64,000 nt of DNA. It comes from Thalassospira profundimaris. GTDB lineage: Bacteria > Pseudomonadota > Alphaproteobacteria > Rhodospirillales > Thalassospiraceae. The stretch's first letter is position 1, and every line of letters begins with the position of its first letter. The stretch lies in contig NZ_JPWH01000005.1 of the NCBI RefSeq assembly GCF_003326755.1, forward strand, positions 186,001 through 250,000. Direction: 5' to 3'. The notes under the pieces are model-generated. The model was given only the letters and a program-made list of their open reading frames with translations, made no database searches and was not told the DNA's origin. Below, piece after piece: positions 37,580 through 47,651 of this stretch. The position numbers were made by a program, and so were the translations under genes.

Positions 37580-39136
37580 TTAGCGCCAAAACGGTTTTTG
37601 CTTGTCGAACGCCTTCCAGGCATTGGCAATGCCTTGCAGGCGATAATCGGCCCGCGCGCCATACCAGCCCGCGATCCGCCCCACCCCGGCCATGCCCTGC
37701 TTGCTGAGGGTAGATTGCAAAACCGCCAGTCTGCTTTCGGCAACGGCAGCATCGTTAAGCTGGCCCAAAATATCCTGCAATTCGGCCAGATTATTACGGA
37801 ACTTGCGCACCGATTTGCCGCTGTAAATTTCATAAAAGAAATCGCAGGCATAGCGCATCTGTTTTACATCCAGCCGCCAGGCATGCAGCCCGGCAATGCT
37901 GAGTTCCGTAACCTTGCTGCCGCGCTTGCCCATGCGTTTACGCGCCTTTTCCAGCAGCGGTTCGGCCAGTTCGCCAATCGGGGCGGACATGGCACGCATT
38001 TGCGCCGCACTTGCCCCCGATGCCCAGCGCGAATAGCTGGACCACGCCCCCAATAGCAGGCAAAGCTGCTGGTAGTCCGAAGACTCCAGCATCGCCCGTG
38101 CCGTTTTCAGGGCCTGTTCACGCTGCTGCTCCGCTGCCTTGCGCAATTCGGCATTGGGGCCGTTTTCATCATGATCGGGAAAACGCATTTCAATGGCGGG
38201 CAGGGTTTCATCCAAAAACACATCCCAGTCACGCAGGGCATCAAGGCCCTTGGTGCAGGCTTTTAACAAACGGCGAATCAGCACGGCCTCGCCTGCCGGA
38301 AGATTATGGCGAAACAGGCTGAACGCCACCCGCAAACGCCGCATGCCGATACGCATCTGATGGCAGCCTTCCGGATGCAAATCCTGGCGAACACACACTT
38401 CATTGCCCAAAATCATCGTCAAACCTTGGGCAAGTACGGCACGAAAGGCTTCTTCGGCACTCATCCCGGCATGAAGCCCCACCGGCACCGCCTTGTAAAA
38501 GGTAGGCTGTTCATTAAAATACAGGGCCCGCCCGCGCGAGGCCTTTGAGCGCAAACTCAGGTAAAGTGGCACAGTGCGCTGCAATTCCAGGGCAAGATCA
38601 AACAAGGTGGCCGGATGACCTTCCTTTAATTCCAGCTCAACCTCGGAAATCGGCGTTTCGCGGTCTCCGGCGCGCACAACACCCTGGTCAATTGCCAGTT
38701 CCATCACCGCATCGCGATAGCCAAGGTCAACGCTGCTGCGCGAAAGATCGGTTTCAAAAATACGATTGATCTTTTTGTTTTTCGCCAGCTTGTCGAGCAG
38801 GGCCACCACATCGTCATCGGTGAATTTTGACAGATCAAGTTCGCCATTTTCCAGCTCGACCGTCCATTCCTGGCGTTCGGGCAAGGCTGCACGCAACCCG
38901 TTGGACGCCTTGACGGTTTGCTCCCACCCGGTGCTGCCTTTCTTGCGTACCCGAATCGCAAGCCCCTTGCGCGACAGCGCCAGTTTGGGCGTATCGTAAT
39001 AGATGGAAACAAGCTGCGTGGTATTGAGACGGCGGCCTTCTTTCACTTCGCGCAAAACAGGAGCCTGCTTGAGACGATTCACATGTTTCGGATCGATCCG
39101 CATCTTGAGTTCGATCTCGATCTGTTTCTCCGTCAT
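37580..39136 (-). CDS. CYTH and CHAD domain protein, probable inorganic triphosphatase
   Basis: Protein of 518 residues. The N-terminal CYTH (triphosphate tunnel) domain opens with the signature EIELKMRI and has TQLVSIYYDTPKLALSRKG; it probably hydrolyses inorganic triphosphate. The C-terminal CHAD domain (about 225-510) is helical and rich in conserved His/Arg (CHQMRIGMRRLRVAFSLF), and CHAD domains bind polyphosphate. The gene ends 170 bases from the array on the opposite strand and has no evident link to it. Confidence 0.92.
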   Translation of the reverse strand: MTEKQIEIELKMRIDPKHVNRLKQAPVLREVKEGRRLNTTQLVSIYYDTPKLALSRKGLAIRVRKKGSTGWEQTVKASNGLRAALPERQEWTVELENGELDLSKFTDDDVVALLDKLAKNKKINRIFETDLSRSSVDLGYRDAVMELAIDQGVVRAGDRETPISEVELELKEGHPATLFDLALELQRTVPLYLSLRSKASRGRALYFNEQPTFYKAVPVGLHAGMSAEEAFRAVLAQGLTMILGNEVCVRQDLHPEGCHQMRIGMRRLRVAFSLFRHNLPAGEAVLIRRLLKACTKGLDALRDWDVFLDETLPAIEMRFPDHDENGPNAELRKAAEQQREQALKTARAMLESSDYQQLCLLLGAWSSYSRWASGASAAQMRAMSAPIGELAEPLLEKARKRMGKRGSKVTELSIAGLHAWRLDVKQMRYACDFFYEIYSGKSVRKFRNNLAELQDILGQLNDAAVAESRLAVLQSTLSKQGMAGVGRIAGWYGARADYRLQGIANAWKAFDKQKPFWR

Positions 39137-39570
39137 TCGGTTTCCCTATCTATATTGTTCTGCCCTTTTGGCAGGTGCCGGAAAATGTCACCTGTAGACA
39201 GTTCTATCGTGAAACATATTTCAGAAATTTGAAATGATGTTGCTCAAAACGACGTCATGTATTTGTAATAATGTGGTAAAAAAACAAACTAAACACTGCC
39301 GTGGCAAGCATTTTTGCCCCATCGCCCGCAAGTCGGAAAATCGATGTTCAATTGAATGAGAAAACACTGCCCGGAACGTTCATATAATCACGAATCCAGC
39401 CCATTTCGCGCGACACCTCCCCCATAAAGAGAGAATTTTCATCACGTTACAACTCCGCTGGCGTCACCCCGAAGGCGGATTCCCAACCGGCAGCGCACCG
39501 TCAGCCACAATCACGCAACATCAAAAAGGCGTCTGTTTTGAAAGATATGGGATTGTTGTGAAACAGGCAC
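39137..39570. other. Intergenic region without a recognised gene
   Basis: About 430 bases between the CYTH/CHAD gene and the tRNA-Phe terminator. It must hold the CYTH/CHAD promoter at its left end. No coding frame with a ribosome binding site and no RNA family is recognised; base composition is a little more AT-rich than the flanking genes. Confidence 0.5.
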
Positions 39571-39593
39571 AAAAAAACCCGGCCGAAGCCAGG
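39571..39593 (-). terminator. Rho-independent terminator of tRNA-Phe
   Basis: On the minus strand, CCTGGC-TTCG-GCCGGG (39593 to 39578) forms a six-pair stem with a UUCG loop, followed by seven T (39577-39571). Confidence 0.9.
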
Positions 39594-39610
39594 TCATTTT
39601 GAAGTTCAAG

Positions 39611-39686
39611 TGGTGCCCAGAGGCGGATTCGAACCACCGACACGCGGATTTTCAGTCCACTGCTCTACCAACTGAGCTATCTGGGC
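39611..39686 (-). tRNA. tRNA-Phe (anticodon GAA)
   Basis: Full cloverleaf of 76 nucleotides with encoded CCA. Acceptor stem GCCCAGA/TCTGGGC, D-arm TAGCTCAGTTGGTAGAGCA, anticodon loop ACTGAAAAT with GAA, and T-loop GGTTCGAATCC. It sits at the end of the yacG-rng-maf-infA block, a common alphaproteobacterial location. Confidence 0.97.
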
Positions 39687-39790
39687 ATCCTTGAAGCGTT
39701 TCCGTTTCCGGAAGTGTTCCCTGCGGAACGAGCGGGGTTATACAAGCTGGCTTCCCCCTTGTCCAGCCTGTTTTCACATTTTTTTTGAAC

Positions 39791-40009
39791 TTAAAATTCG
39801 TCTTCATCTTCAAGGTCTTCAAGATACTCTGGCGGCTCGGTCGCAGGCACGGCATAACTGGCATTCAGCCACTTGCCCAAATCCAGGTCCGCACAGCGTT
39901 TGGAGCAGAAAGGCTTGTATTTTTCCACAACAGGGGCGTCGCACATGGCGCATGTCGTTGCCCCGCTGCCGCTCGCCGTCTTGGACGATGCCGTCATTTT
40001 ACCGACCAT
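39791..40009 (-). CDS. yacG: DNA gyrase inhibitor YacG
   Basis: Zinc-finger protein of 72 residues that binds GyrB and blocks gyrase in E. coli. Four zinc ligands are seen in CAMCDAPVVEKYKPFCSKRC. The C-terminus is acidic (EYLEDLEDEDEF as its end). Its start lies three bases beyond the end of the ribonuclease E/G gene, so they are probably cotranscribed. Confidence 0.95.
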   Translation of the reverse strand: MVGKMTASSKTASGSGATTCAMCDAPVVEKYKPFCSKRCADLDLGKWLNASYAVPATEPPEYLEDLEDEDEF

Positions 40010-40012
40010 TAT

Positions 40013-41437
40013 CTAGTCCCTTTCAATCACATATTCATGGCGCGCCAGTGTCGGGTCCGCATTGCACGGCGGGAGCCCTCCAAAAATATCGCCAAGGATA
40101 CGACGGAAACTTTCCCGTTCCGCGCTCCATTGCAAAATATCAGGATGCAGACGCAACCGCACTCCACCCATTGGCCGATGGCGCATTTCGGCGACAAGGC
40201 AGCGCAACACCTTATTTGCCGCCGTATCACGGCACAATTTGCGCCCGGGGCCTGGCGAAGCTGCCGAATCGCTCTCAAACATCAGCGATGCCAAATCGGC
40301 CCCGCTGCGCTGGCGGCTGAATTCATACAGGCCCAAACGGGTAAAACCGCCAATCTGTACCGCCCCATCCGTTTCGGCCGCAAAGCCCTGCTTTATCACC
40401 GCATCAAAGGCATCACGTGCCGCCCGGCCCGGCATCCGGATCGGATCAATCACCACAAGCCCCCCCAAATTGCGCAACCGCACCTGATGCACAATTTCGG
40501 CAGCAGCAGACAAATTGACATCCAGATTGCGACGGGCAGCATTCTGCCCCGTTTGCGCCCCACCGGCATTCACATCTATGGCGCACAGGGCCGTGGTTGC
40601 CTCGATCGAAATCCAGCCACCACCGGGCAAGGCAATACGCGTTGCCAGCGCATCTTCCAGCGCCGCCTCAACACCGTCGCTGTCAAACAGCAGGGTTTCA
40701 CCCTTATGTGCGCTGAGGGCGGCATCACTGGCCCCATGCGCACGCAACATCCCGCGCAGGCGGATATATTCCGCCATCCCATCCACAATGCAGGGGGCAC
40801 CTGCCATAAGGTGATGTTCGATCACTTGATCAATCTCGGAAAGCGCCTGAAAAACCCGAACCGGACGCGTTGCATTTTTTTGGGCACCAACCGCCTTGTC
40901 CCAAATCGCCCGAAGCCGGGAAAAGGCACCATGCAGGGCAGCCTCGTCCCAGTTTGCCGCCGATGTCCGCAGGGTTACGCTTTCGCCCTTTATCGCCAGC
41001 GCCTTCAGGGTTGCGGCAAGGCGGTCGCGTGTTTGCGGGTCGGCAATTTTACGGGGAATATCAATCATGCCGCCGGTCGGGCGCATAATCATGCCCGGCC
41101 CCTCAATGGCAATACGCCCGGTCAGTTTTGGTCCCTTGTCCTCAAAACCAAGGCGCGAAATCTGTACAATCACCCATTGCCCTTCATGGACCGGGCCATC
41201 AATACGGTCCAGCGGCAACAGGCCATCGTCACAGCCCGCCAGCACCACCATCGCCGCCCCCATTTCCGGCATGACGCGCGATATGCGACCGATATGAATA
41301 TCAAAACGGCGCGGCCCCCCGCGATCCAGCCAAATGCGGCTGATACGGTTATTTTCCAGCAGGGCAACCCGGCGTTCGTCGGCCACCGCATCAATCAGCA
41401 AAAGCCTGTCATCCGCCACATTGCCCGGCATCGGCAT
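40013..41437 (-). CDS. Ribonuclease E/G family protein, short form
   Basis: Endoribonuclease-like protein of 474 residues, the size of RNase G rather than RNase E. The S1-type RNA-binding region lies in the first ~100 residues, and the DNase I-like core keeps the first catalytic Asp (CAIDVNAGGAQTG). The second motif, typically IDFIDM, reads IDPIRM, so one Asp is kept and one is Arg. The CPxC zinc-link that joins dimers in RNase E/G is absent: after LYEFSRQRSGADLASLMF there is no such motif. It may be active as a divergent clade or may have reduced activity. It sits between maf and yacG with gaps of two and three bases. Confidence 0.85.
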   Translation of the reverse strand: MPMPGNVADDRLLLIDAVADERRVALLENNRISRIWLDRGGPRRFDIHIGRISRVMPEMGAAMVVLAGCDDGLLPLDRIDGPVHEGQWVIVQISRLGFEDKGPKLTGRIAIEGPGMIMRPTGGMIDIPRKIADPQTRDRLAATLKALAIKGESVTLRTSAANWDEAALHGAFSRLRAIWDKAVGAQKNATRPVRVFQALSEIDQVIEHHLMAGAPCIVDGMAEYIRLRGMLRAHGASDAALSAHKGETLLFDSDGVEAALEDALATRIALPGGGWISIEATTALCAIDVNAGGAQTGQNAARRNLDVNLSAAAEIVHQVRLRNLGGLVVIDPIRMPGRAARDAFDAVIKQGFAAETDGAVQIGGFTRLGLYEFSRQRSGADLASLMFESDSAASPGPGRKLCRDTAANKVLRCLVAEMRHRPMGGVRLRLHPDILQWSAERESFRRILGDIFGGLPPCNADPTLARHEYVIERD

Positions 41438-41439
41438 GG

Positions 41440-42036
41440 TTATCCGGCCTCCGGTGTGTATCCCAATCCGCGCAGCAGGGCATCGGCATCATAGAGCGAC
41501 AGGCCAACAACATTGCTGTAAGAACCCAAAATCTTGCGCACAAACACCGCCGCCAGCCCCTGAATGGCATAAGCCCCCGCCTTGCCCTGCCATTCATCGC
41601 TGGCAAGATACCGGTTGATGTCGCCTTCATTGAGGTTGCGGAAAATCACCTGGGTTTCCACCACCCGTGATCGCAGGATGCCATCGGGCGCAATCACGCA
41701 CACACCGCCATAAACACGATGCCGCCGCCCCGATAGCATTCCAAGAAATTTGCGCGCTTCTGCCGCATCGTCGGGTTTGCCCAGGGTTCGCCTTCCGCAG
41801 GCAACCACCGTATCGGCCGCCAGCACATAGGCCCCGTCATGGGCGCTGACCACCGCCTTTGCCTTTTCTTCGGCAAGGCGCAGGGCCAGGCGACGCGGGC
41901 TTTCGTCTTTTAACGGTGTTTCATCAATATCGGCTGGTGCAATGGCATCCGGGATTATACCGATCTGGGTTAACAGCTCCACCCGCCGGGGCGAGGCCGA
42001 TGCCAGAACAAACTTGGATGAAACATTTGACGACAA
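41440..42036 (-). CDS. Maf-family nucleotide pyrophosphatase
   Basis: Hydrolyses dTTP/UTP or modified nucleoside triphosphates, limiting their use. With a TTG start at 42036 (GGGAG seven bases upstream) the protein has 198 residues, the family norm. The N-terminal motif is FVLASASPRRVELL and the catalytic Asp is in YVLAADTVVACGRRTL. The frame is open upstream to 42189, but that extension does not look like Maf. Two bases separate it from the ribonuclease gene. Confidence 0.93.
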   Translation of the reverse strand: MSSNVSSKFVLASASPRRVELLTQIGIIPDAIAPADIDETPLKDESPRRLALRLAEEKAKAVVSAHDGAYVLAADTVVACGRRTLGKPDDAAEARKFLGMLSGRRHRVYGGVCVIAPDGILRSRVVETQVIFRNLNEGDINRYLASDEWQGKAGAYAIQGLAAVFVRKILGSYSNVVGLSLYDADALLRGLGYTPEAG

Positions 42037-42245
42037 GGAACGGCTCCCGATTGGCAAAACAGATGCGATGCGCACCTTAACAGGACATGTCCAACGACAA
42101 AACGCCCATTGCCCCAATCGCAGTGGTAGGCCTTGTCGAAAAATATCCCCAAACAGACAAATGCCGCCAGATCGGGGATCATGCGGCATTGCGTCGATTT
42201 ACACAGCCATAATAATCACGGTTTGCCGGATATTACATACCCAAA

Positions 42246-42268
42246 GCCGCCTTTGCATAAAAGGCGGC
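42246..42268 (-). terminator. Possible terminator or attenuating hairpin after infA
   Basis: Perfect nine-pair stem GCCGCCTTT (42246-42254) with AAAGGCGGC (42260-42268) in the gap between infA and maf. The minus-strand tail has only three T, so termination may be partial. Confidence 0.5.
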
Positions 42269-42293
42269 CTCAAACCGGAACAACATGTGCAGA

Positions 42294-42512
42294 TTATTTA
42301 AAGCGGAACGTGATCCGACCCTTGGTCAAATCATAAGGCGTCATTTCCACGCTGACGCGGTCGCCTGCCAGAACGCGAATACGGTTTTTCCGCATCTTGC
42401 CCGAAGTATGGGCGAGAATTTCATGATCATTGTCCAGCTTCACGCGGAACATCGCGTTGGGCAGAAGTTCCGTAACAGTGCCCTGAAACTCGATAACGTC
42501 TTCTTTAGCCAT
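42294..42512 (-). CDS. infA: Translation initiation factor IF-1
   Basis: S1/OB-fold factor that binds the ribosomal A site during initiation. From the ATG at 42512 (AGGAG just upstream) the product is 72 residues, [20 protein letters not shown] onward and ending GRITFRFK, the normal size. It heads the infA-maf-rng-yacG block. Confidence 0.98.
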   Translation of the reverse strand: MAKEDVIEFQGTVTELLPNAMFRVKLDNDHEILAHTSGKMRKNRIRVLAGDRVSVEMTPYDLTKGRITFRFK

Positions 42513-42706
42513 GTGACTCCTAAACTTTTGTGCTGCAACACCAAATACCGGTTGGCGCAAACTGCGCCGATCGCGCGAAAAGGTCAAGCCCTTTCACGTG
42601 TCGCACAGTGCGCCCCGGCAATGCGGTACGTGCATGTTTCGCCTAATATAGGTAACATAAGGTGATCGTGCCACCTCTATTGCCAAGACCCCAGACTGGA
42701 ACATCC

Positions 42707-43228
42707 ATGAAAAAAGTTCTCACCCCGGACCAGTTCCCCAAAATTCGCCCCGCGATTGCCCAGGATACCGGCCATATACTGGCGATGTTGCGCGAAATTG
42801 CCCGCGTGACAGACAGCCTGGATAAATTTGTCAGCAGCAAGGAAGACATATTGCGCGACGGATTTGGCGACAATCCGGCGTTTCACGCCCTGATCGGCGA
42901 AACCGAAGAAGGGCAACCCCTTGCCATGTGCCTGTATTTTGACAGCTATTCCACCTTTCGCGGCAAGGCAGGCATTTACATTCAGGATTTATATGTGGAT
43001 TCGTCGCTGCGGGGCGGCGGTTTTGCCCGATACCTGTTTTCACACGTGGCCGCCCATGCCAAACGCACCAATCGCCACTATATCCGCCTGTCCGTCGATG
43101 CCGAAAACATGACCGGACAGAAATTTTACCGCAAAATCGGGATGCGCGCCGCCGTCAATGAACGCATTTTCGTTCTGGATGGCGCTGCCCTGAATACCCT
43201 TGCCGACGAAGCGGAATTGATGGCGTAA
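42707..43228 (+). CDS. GNAT-family N-acetyltransferase
   Basis: Predicted acetyl-CoA-dependent acetyltransferase of 173 residues. The acetyl-CoA loop region reads DLYVDSSLRGGGFARYLFSH, the RxxGxG/A pattern in a slightly varied form, and the C-terminal motif is NMTGQKFYRKIGM. Substrate unknown. It is encoded against the surrounding genes, between infA and the LMW-phosphatase gene, and ends six bases from the latter's stop. Confidence 0.88.
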   Translation: MKKVLTPDQFPKIRPAIAQDTGHILAMLREIARVTDSLDKFVSSKEDILRDGFGDNPAFHALIGETEEGQPLAMCLYFDSYSTFRGKAGIYIQDLYVDSSLRGGGFARYLFSHVAAHAKRTNRHYIRLSVDAENMTGQKFYRKIGMRAAVNERIFVLDGAALNTLADEAELMA

Positions 43229-43234
43229 AATACC

Positions 43235-43681
43235 CTAAAATTTGGGTGCTGGTGCCAGCGGGAACCGTTCGAGAATGCGTTTTTGCAACTGGTCGCGCAC
43301 CTGCCGGTAGGCCTCCAGCCGGGTTTCGCGTGTGCCCTCAATCAAGGTGGCGTCAAAGGTATTCCAAAACTCGACATCACAGGCCATCGTACGGGTCATT
43401 TCCACCGCACGGTGCTGGGCCTCGGGCGAGAGGGTGACGATCAAATCAAAAAAGCCGTCTTCCAGTTCGTCAAAGGTTTTGGGTTTATAACCGGAAATAT
43501 CAAGGCCAATTTCATCCATGACGGCCACGGCAAAACCATCAAGGTCGCCCGCACGCAAGCCGCAACATTCAACATAGACCCGATTACCGTGAAAATGCCG
43601 CATCAATGACGCCGCCATAATCGAACGGACAGCATTGTAACTACAGGCAAACAATACGGCACCGGGAATATCCTGCGCCAC
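43235..43681 (-). CDS. Low-molecular-weight protein-tyrosine-phosphatase / ArsC-like protein
   Basis: Protein of 148 residues with the CX5R(S/T) phosphate loop as CSYNAVRS near residue 13, and the late Asp region FWNTFDATLIEG. The family includes LMW tyrosine phosphatases and thioredoxin-linked arsenate reductases. Its position next to UPF0262 and hisD is conserved in alphaproteobacteria, which does not suggest arsenic resistance. The substrate is unproven. Confidence 0.88.
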   Translation of the reverse strand: MAQDIPGAVLFACSYNAVRSIMAASLMRHFHGNRVYVECCGLRAGDLDGFAVAVMDEIGLDISGYKPKTFDELEDGFFDLIVTLSPEAQHRAVEMTRTMACDVEFWNTFDATLIEGTRETRLEAYRQVRDQLQKRILERFPLAPAPKF

Positions 43682-43687
43682 TGGCTC

Positions 43688-44173
43688 TTACCCTCGAATG
43701 TGAAGAACGCAAATCAGGGTAAAAAGCCGCCGGGCGGTGTTTTCATCAATTTCCACCTTGTCGGCCAGCAACTCGCGCAATTGTTCCGACCCTTCATTAT
43801 GCAGGCCACGGCGCGCCATATCGATGGTCTCGATCTGGGCGGCGGACGCCTTTTTGATCGCGTCATAATAACTTTCGCAGATCATGAAGTAATCCTTCAC
43901 GATGCGGCGAAACGGGGTGAGCGGCAATGTAATGGTCGTCAGGTTTTCATCTTCATTGTCGCCGCGCACATCCATATAGATGCGGTTGTCTTCAATGCGC
44001 ATATGCACCGAATAGGGGCCAACAAAATCACCAACCGGGGCAAAATGGTTTTCTTCCAGAAGATCATAAATCGCCACCGCCTGTTCGTGCTCGACTTCCG
44101 GGCGGCGACGGATTTTGTATTTCTGGTCAAGATATATACCGGCGATACACTGGTTGTTTTCGGTGTCTGCCAT
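43688..44173 (-). CDS. UPF0262 family protein
   Basis: Soluble protein of 161 residues of unknown function (QCIAGIYLDQKYKIRRRPEV, then LPLTPFRRIVKDYFMICESY). The ATG at 44173 has AGGGG eight bases upstream; an adjacent ATG at 44176 is equally possible. It lies between hisD and the LMW phosphatase in one minus-strand run, with six bases to the phosphatase start, so cotranscription is likely. Confidence 0.9.
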   Translation of the reverse strand: MADTENNQCIAGIYLDQKYKIRRRPEVEHEQAVAIYDLLEENHFAPVGDFVGPYSVHMRIEDNRIYMDVRGDNEDENLTTITLPLTPFRRIVKDYFMICESYYDAIKKASAAQIETIDMARRGLHNEGSEQLRELLADKVEIDENTARRLFTLICVLHIRG

Positions 44174-44226
44174 CATCTTTTCCCCTATCCCCGGTTGGGT
44201 GTATTCCATGCTGTGATGCAATAACC

Positions 44227-45522
44227 TTACATGCGGTTGGACCGGATCGCTACAGAAAGTCCATGTGCCTGCAAACCTTCGCTATGCGCAAGGGCAATTG
44301 CGGCCGGGCCAATTTTAGCAAGACTTTCAGGCGTACATTTGATCAGCGAGGACCGCTTGATGAAATCCAGCACCCCAAGACCCGAGGAAAACCGCGCCGA
44401 ACGCGCCGTTGGCAATACATGGTTGGGCCCGGCGACATAGTCGCCAATGGCTTCGGGCGTATAACGGCCCAGGAAAATTGCCCCGGCATGATGAATTTTT
44501 TCTGCCAGAGCGTCCGGATCATCCACCGCAAGTTCCAGATGCTCCGGTGCCAGCCGGTCCACCAGGGCCGGGGCCTGGTCCAGGTTTTCCACCAGCACAA
44601 CCGCACCAAAATCGCGCCAGCTGGCCCCGGCAATTTCCGCCCGCGGCAGGGTTTCCAGATGCACATCAATCGCCTTTTGCACTGCATCGGCAAAATTGGC
44701 GTCATCGGTAATTAAAATCGATTGCGCAACCGGGTCGTGTTCCGCCTGCGAGAGCAAATCTGCCGCCACCCAGGACGGATCATTGCTGCCGTCGGCCACC
44801 ACCAGAATTTCCGACGGACCGGCAATCATATCAATGCCAACCTGACCAAAAACACGGCGCTTGGCCGCCGCAACAAAAGCATTGCCCGGACCGACAATTT
44901 TATCAACCGGACGAATGGTTTGCGTGCCATAGGCCAGGGCGGCAACGGCCTGTGCCCCGCCAATACGGTAAATTTCATCGACCCCGGCAATGCGGGCGGC
45001 CGCCAGCACCAGCGGGTTCATTTTGTTATCAGGTGTTGGCACCACCATCACCAGGCGTTCCACCCCGGCAACCTTGGCCGGGATCGCATTCATCAACACC
45101 GATGACGGATAGGATGCCAGCCCGCCCGGCACATAAAGCCCGGCGGCACTTACCGCCCGCCAGCGCCAGCCCAGTTCCACACCACTTTCATCGGTATAGC
45201 GTTCATCAGTCGGCATCTGCTTTTCATGATAGGCGCGAATGCGAGTAGCGGCGGTTTTAAGCGACTCCAGCAAAGATGGCTCGATATCGGAAATTGCCAA
45301 ATCGACTTCTTCACGCGTTACCGCCATGCCCTGGGCATCAATCGACAGGCGGTCAAAGCGGTTGGTATATTCAACAACGGCCTCGTCACCACGGGCGCGC
45401 ACATCGGCAATAATTTCGGCAACGGCGGCATCCACATCGGCATCCGCCTCGCGCTTCATGCCCAGAAGTTTGACGAACTCTTCCTCAAAGGTCGAATCAG
45501 TAATCGATAATTTAATCGGCAT
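44227..45522 (-). CDS. hisD: Histidinol dehydrogenase
   Basis: Zinc enzyme of the last two steps of histidine synthesis, histidinol to histidine with two NAD+. The 431 residues from the ATG at 45522 include the signature [20 protein letters not shown] and the zinc/catalytic region [11 protein letters not shown], and [20 protein letters not shown] near the C-terminus. Its start overlaps the end of hisG by about 11 bases. Confidence 0.97.
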   Translation of the reverse strand: MPIKLSITDSTFEEEFVKLLGMKREADADVDAAVAEIIADVRARGDEAVVEYTNRFDRLSIDAQGMAVTREEVDLAISDIEPSLLESLKTAATRIRAYHEKQMPTDERYTDESGVELGWRWRAVSAAGLYVPGGLASYPSSVLMNAIPAKVAGVERLVMVVPTPDNKMNPLVLAAARIAGVDEIYRIGGAQAVAALAYGTQTIRPVDKIVGPGNAFVAAAKRRVFGQVGIDMIAGPSEILVVADGSNDPSWVAADLLSQAEHDPVAQSILITDDANFADAVQKAIDVHLETLPRAEIAGASWRDFGAVVLVENLDQAPALVDRLAPEHLELAVDDPDALAEKIHHAGAIFLGRYTPEAIGDYVAGPNHVLPTARSARFSSGLGVLDFIKRSSLIKCTPESLAKIGPAAIALAHSEGLQAHGLSVAIRSNRM

Positions 45523-46177
45523 GGCGCACCTCGGAGAAACGGTCAATCAACGGCTGAATTTCGGTCGGACGGGTTTTAAGCGCGGCCCGGTTGACAATCA
45601 GACGCGAGGTAATATCGGCAATATGTTCAATCTCGCGCAGGCCATTGGCAACAAGGGTATTGCCCGTTGAAACAAGGTCGACAATCCGGCGGCACAGGCC
45701 CAGCGTCGGGGCGAGTTCCATCGCGCCATTCAGCTTGATACATTCGGCCTGCACCCCGCGTGCGGCAAAATGGTTGCGCGTGACATTGGGGTATTTGGTC
45801 GCCACTCGCACATGCGACCAGCGCGAAGGGTCATCCCCCTCGATCATCTCTTGCGGTTCGGCCACGGCCAGGCGGCAATGACCAATGCCCAGATCCAGCG
45901 GGGCGTAAATCTCGGAATAATCAAATTCCATCAGCACATCATTGCCGCACACCCCGATATGGGCCGCGCCAAAGGCGACAAAGGTGGCAACGTCAAAGCT
46001 GCGCACCCGGATAATATCGAGATGCGGATGATTGGTGGCAAAACGCAACGCACGGGATTTCGGGTCGTCAAATGCGGCTTCAGGCTCAATGCCTGCCGCC
46101 CGCACCAGGGGCATTACCTCTTCGAGAATGCGTCCCTTGGGCAGGGCCAGCACCAGCTTTGCGTCGTCAGTCATCAA
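45512..46177 (-). CDS. hisG: ATP phosphoribosyltransferase, short form
   Basis: First enzyme of histidine synthesis, joining ATP and PRPP. The 221 residues ([34 protein letters not shown]) correspond to the short HisG that lacks the C-terminal allosteric domain and needs the HisZ subunit; no hisZ is in the window. Coupled to hisD by overlap and downstream of murA. Confidence 0.96.
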   Translation of the reverse strand: MMTDDAKLVLALPKGRILEEVMPLVRAAGIEPEAAFDDPKSRALRFATNHPHLDIIRVRSFDVATFVAFGAAHIGVCGNDVLMEFDYSEIYAPLDLGIGHCRLAVAEPQEMIEGDDPSRWSHVRVATKYPNVTRNHFAARGVQAECIKLNGAMELAPTLGLCRRIVDLVSTGNTLVANGLREIEHIADITSRLIVNRAALKTRPTEIQPLIDRFSEVRHAD

Positions 46178-46304
46178 TCAGTCGCCTTGCGCTTTGTTGT
46201 CTTTCTGCCGCCTGCCATCTCGGTCAGTCAGGGGCCATCAATATTCACATCAAAGGTGCCCGCCCCGCTTTCGGGACGGGCGTTTTCCATGTTGCCGCAC
46301 GAAA

Positions 46305-47591
46305 TTATTCGCGCACACGTTCAATTTTTGCCCCGCAGGCTGCCAGCTTTTCTTCCAGGCGTTCATACCCACGATCCAGGTGGTAAACACGGTTGATCAC
46401 CGTTTCCCCCTCGCCCGCCAGCCCGGCCAGCACCATCGAAACCGATGCGCGCAGGTCGGTCGCCATCACTTCAGCACCCGATAATTTGGCACTACCCCGC
46501 ACAATGGCGGAACGGCCATGCACGTTAATGTCAGCGCCCATACGGCTCAGTTCCGGGACATGCATGAAACGGTTTTCAAAAATCGTTTCCGTAATCATCG
46601 ACGCGCCGTTGGCGACCGTCATCAGGGCCATGAACTGTGCCTGCATGTCGGTCGGAAAGCCGGGGTAAGGTTCGGTCATCACATCCACGCCCTTAAGCGT
46701 GGCGCGGTTGCCCTGCACGATCATGCCGTCTTCGGTTTCGGTAATTTCCACACCGGCCTGGCGCAGCGCATCAATCAGCGAGCTGATCAGCGATGCCCGT
46801 GTTCCCACCAGTTCAATTTCACCGCCGGTAATGGCAGCGGCAATGGCATAGGTGCCGGTTTCAATCCGGTCCGGCACAACCGAATATTCCGCCCCGTGCA
46901 GGCGCGGCTTGCCGGTAATTTTCAGGGTATCGGTGCCAATGCCTTCAATTTCCGCTCCCATCGCCACCAAGCAATGGGCCAAGTCGGCGACTTCGGGTTC
47001 GCGCGCGGCATTGGCAATGGTGGTCACGCCATCGGCCAGGGACGCCGCCATAATGGCATTTTCGGTTGCCCCCACAGAAACCTGCGGAAACAGGACATGC
47101 CCGCCCTTTAGGCCTTCGGGCGCACGCGCCTCGATATAGCCTTCGGTCAAATGGATTTCCGCCCCCATCGCTTCCAGCGCCTTAAGGTGCAAATCCACCG
47201 GCCGGTTGCCAATGGCACAACCACCGGGCAGCGACACCCGCGCAATGCCACAACGGGCGACCAGCGGCCCCAGCACCAAAACCGATGCCCGCATTTTACG
47301 CACCAGATCATAAGGTGCGGTTGTTGAGGCGATTTCCTTGGCCTGCATGTCCAGCACGCGCCCGGTATGCCCGCCATTGGGCGCGTTGCCATCCATATGC
47401 AGCGCGACACCATGCTGGCTTAACAATTTTGCCATCGATGTAATGTCATCAAGATGGGGCAGATTGCTTAATGTCAGGGTTTCATCCGTCAGAAGGGCGG
47501 CTGCCATTAACGGCAGGGCGGCATTTTTGGCCCCGCCAATGGCGATTTTGCCCTGCAGGCGGCGGCCACCGGAAATCTTGATTTTGTCCAT
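46305..47591 (-). CDS. murA: UDP-N-acetylglucosamine 1-carboxyvinyltransferase
   Basis: First committed step of peptidoglycan synthesis, transferring enolpyruvate to UDP-GlcNAc. The 428 residues start [20 protein letters not shown] and carry the catalytic Cys loop as [13 protein letters not shown], so the enzyme is the fosfomycin-sensitive Cys type. It heads the murA-hisG-hisD run. The 127-base gap to hisG has a GC-rich inverted repeat (GCCCG...CGGGC at about 46260-46284) without a T-run on the minus strand. Confidence 0.97.
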   Translation of the reverse strand: MDKIKISGGRRLQGKIAIGGAKNAALPLMAAALLTDETLTLSNLPHLDDITSMAKLLSQHGVALHMDGNAPNGGHTGRVLDMQAKEIASTTAPYDLVRKMRASVLVLGPLVARCGIARVSLPGGCAIGNRPVDLHLKALEAMGAEIHLTEGYIEARAPEGLKGGHVLFPQVSVGATENAIMAASLADGVTTIANAAREPEVADLAHCLVAMGAEIEGIGTDTLKITGKPRLHGAEYSVVPDRIETGTYAIAAAITGGEIELVGTRASLISSLIDALRQAGVEITETEDGMIVQGNRATLKGVDVMTEPYPGFPTDMQAQFMALMTVANGASMITETIFENRFMHVPELSRMGADINVHGRSAIVRGSAKLSGAEVMATDLRASVSMVLAGLAGEGETVINRVYHLDRGYERLEEKLAACGAKIERVRE

Positions 47592-47651
47592 TCAATCCTC
47601 GTTGAACCGTGCGGTGCACGGCGTGTTTGATAGTGGCGTGATACCGCCCTG

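Noticed and set aside
46255..46290. GC-rich inverted repeat between hisG and murA as a murA terminator
   Set aside because: No T-run on the minus strand, so it does not meet the usual pattern; murA and hisG are likely still cotranscribed or separated by another mechanism.
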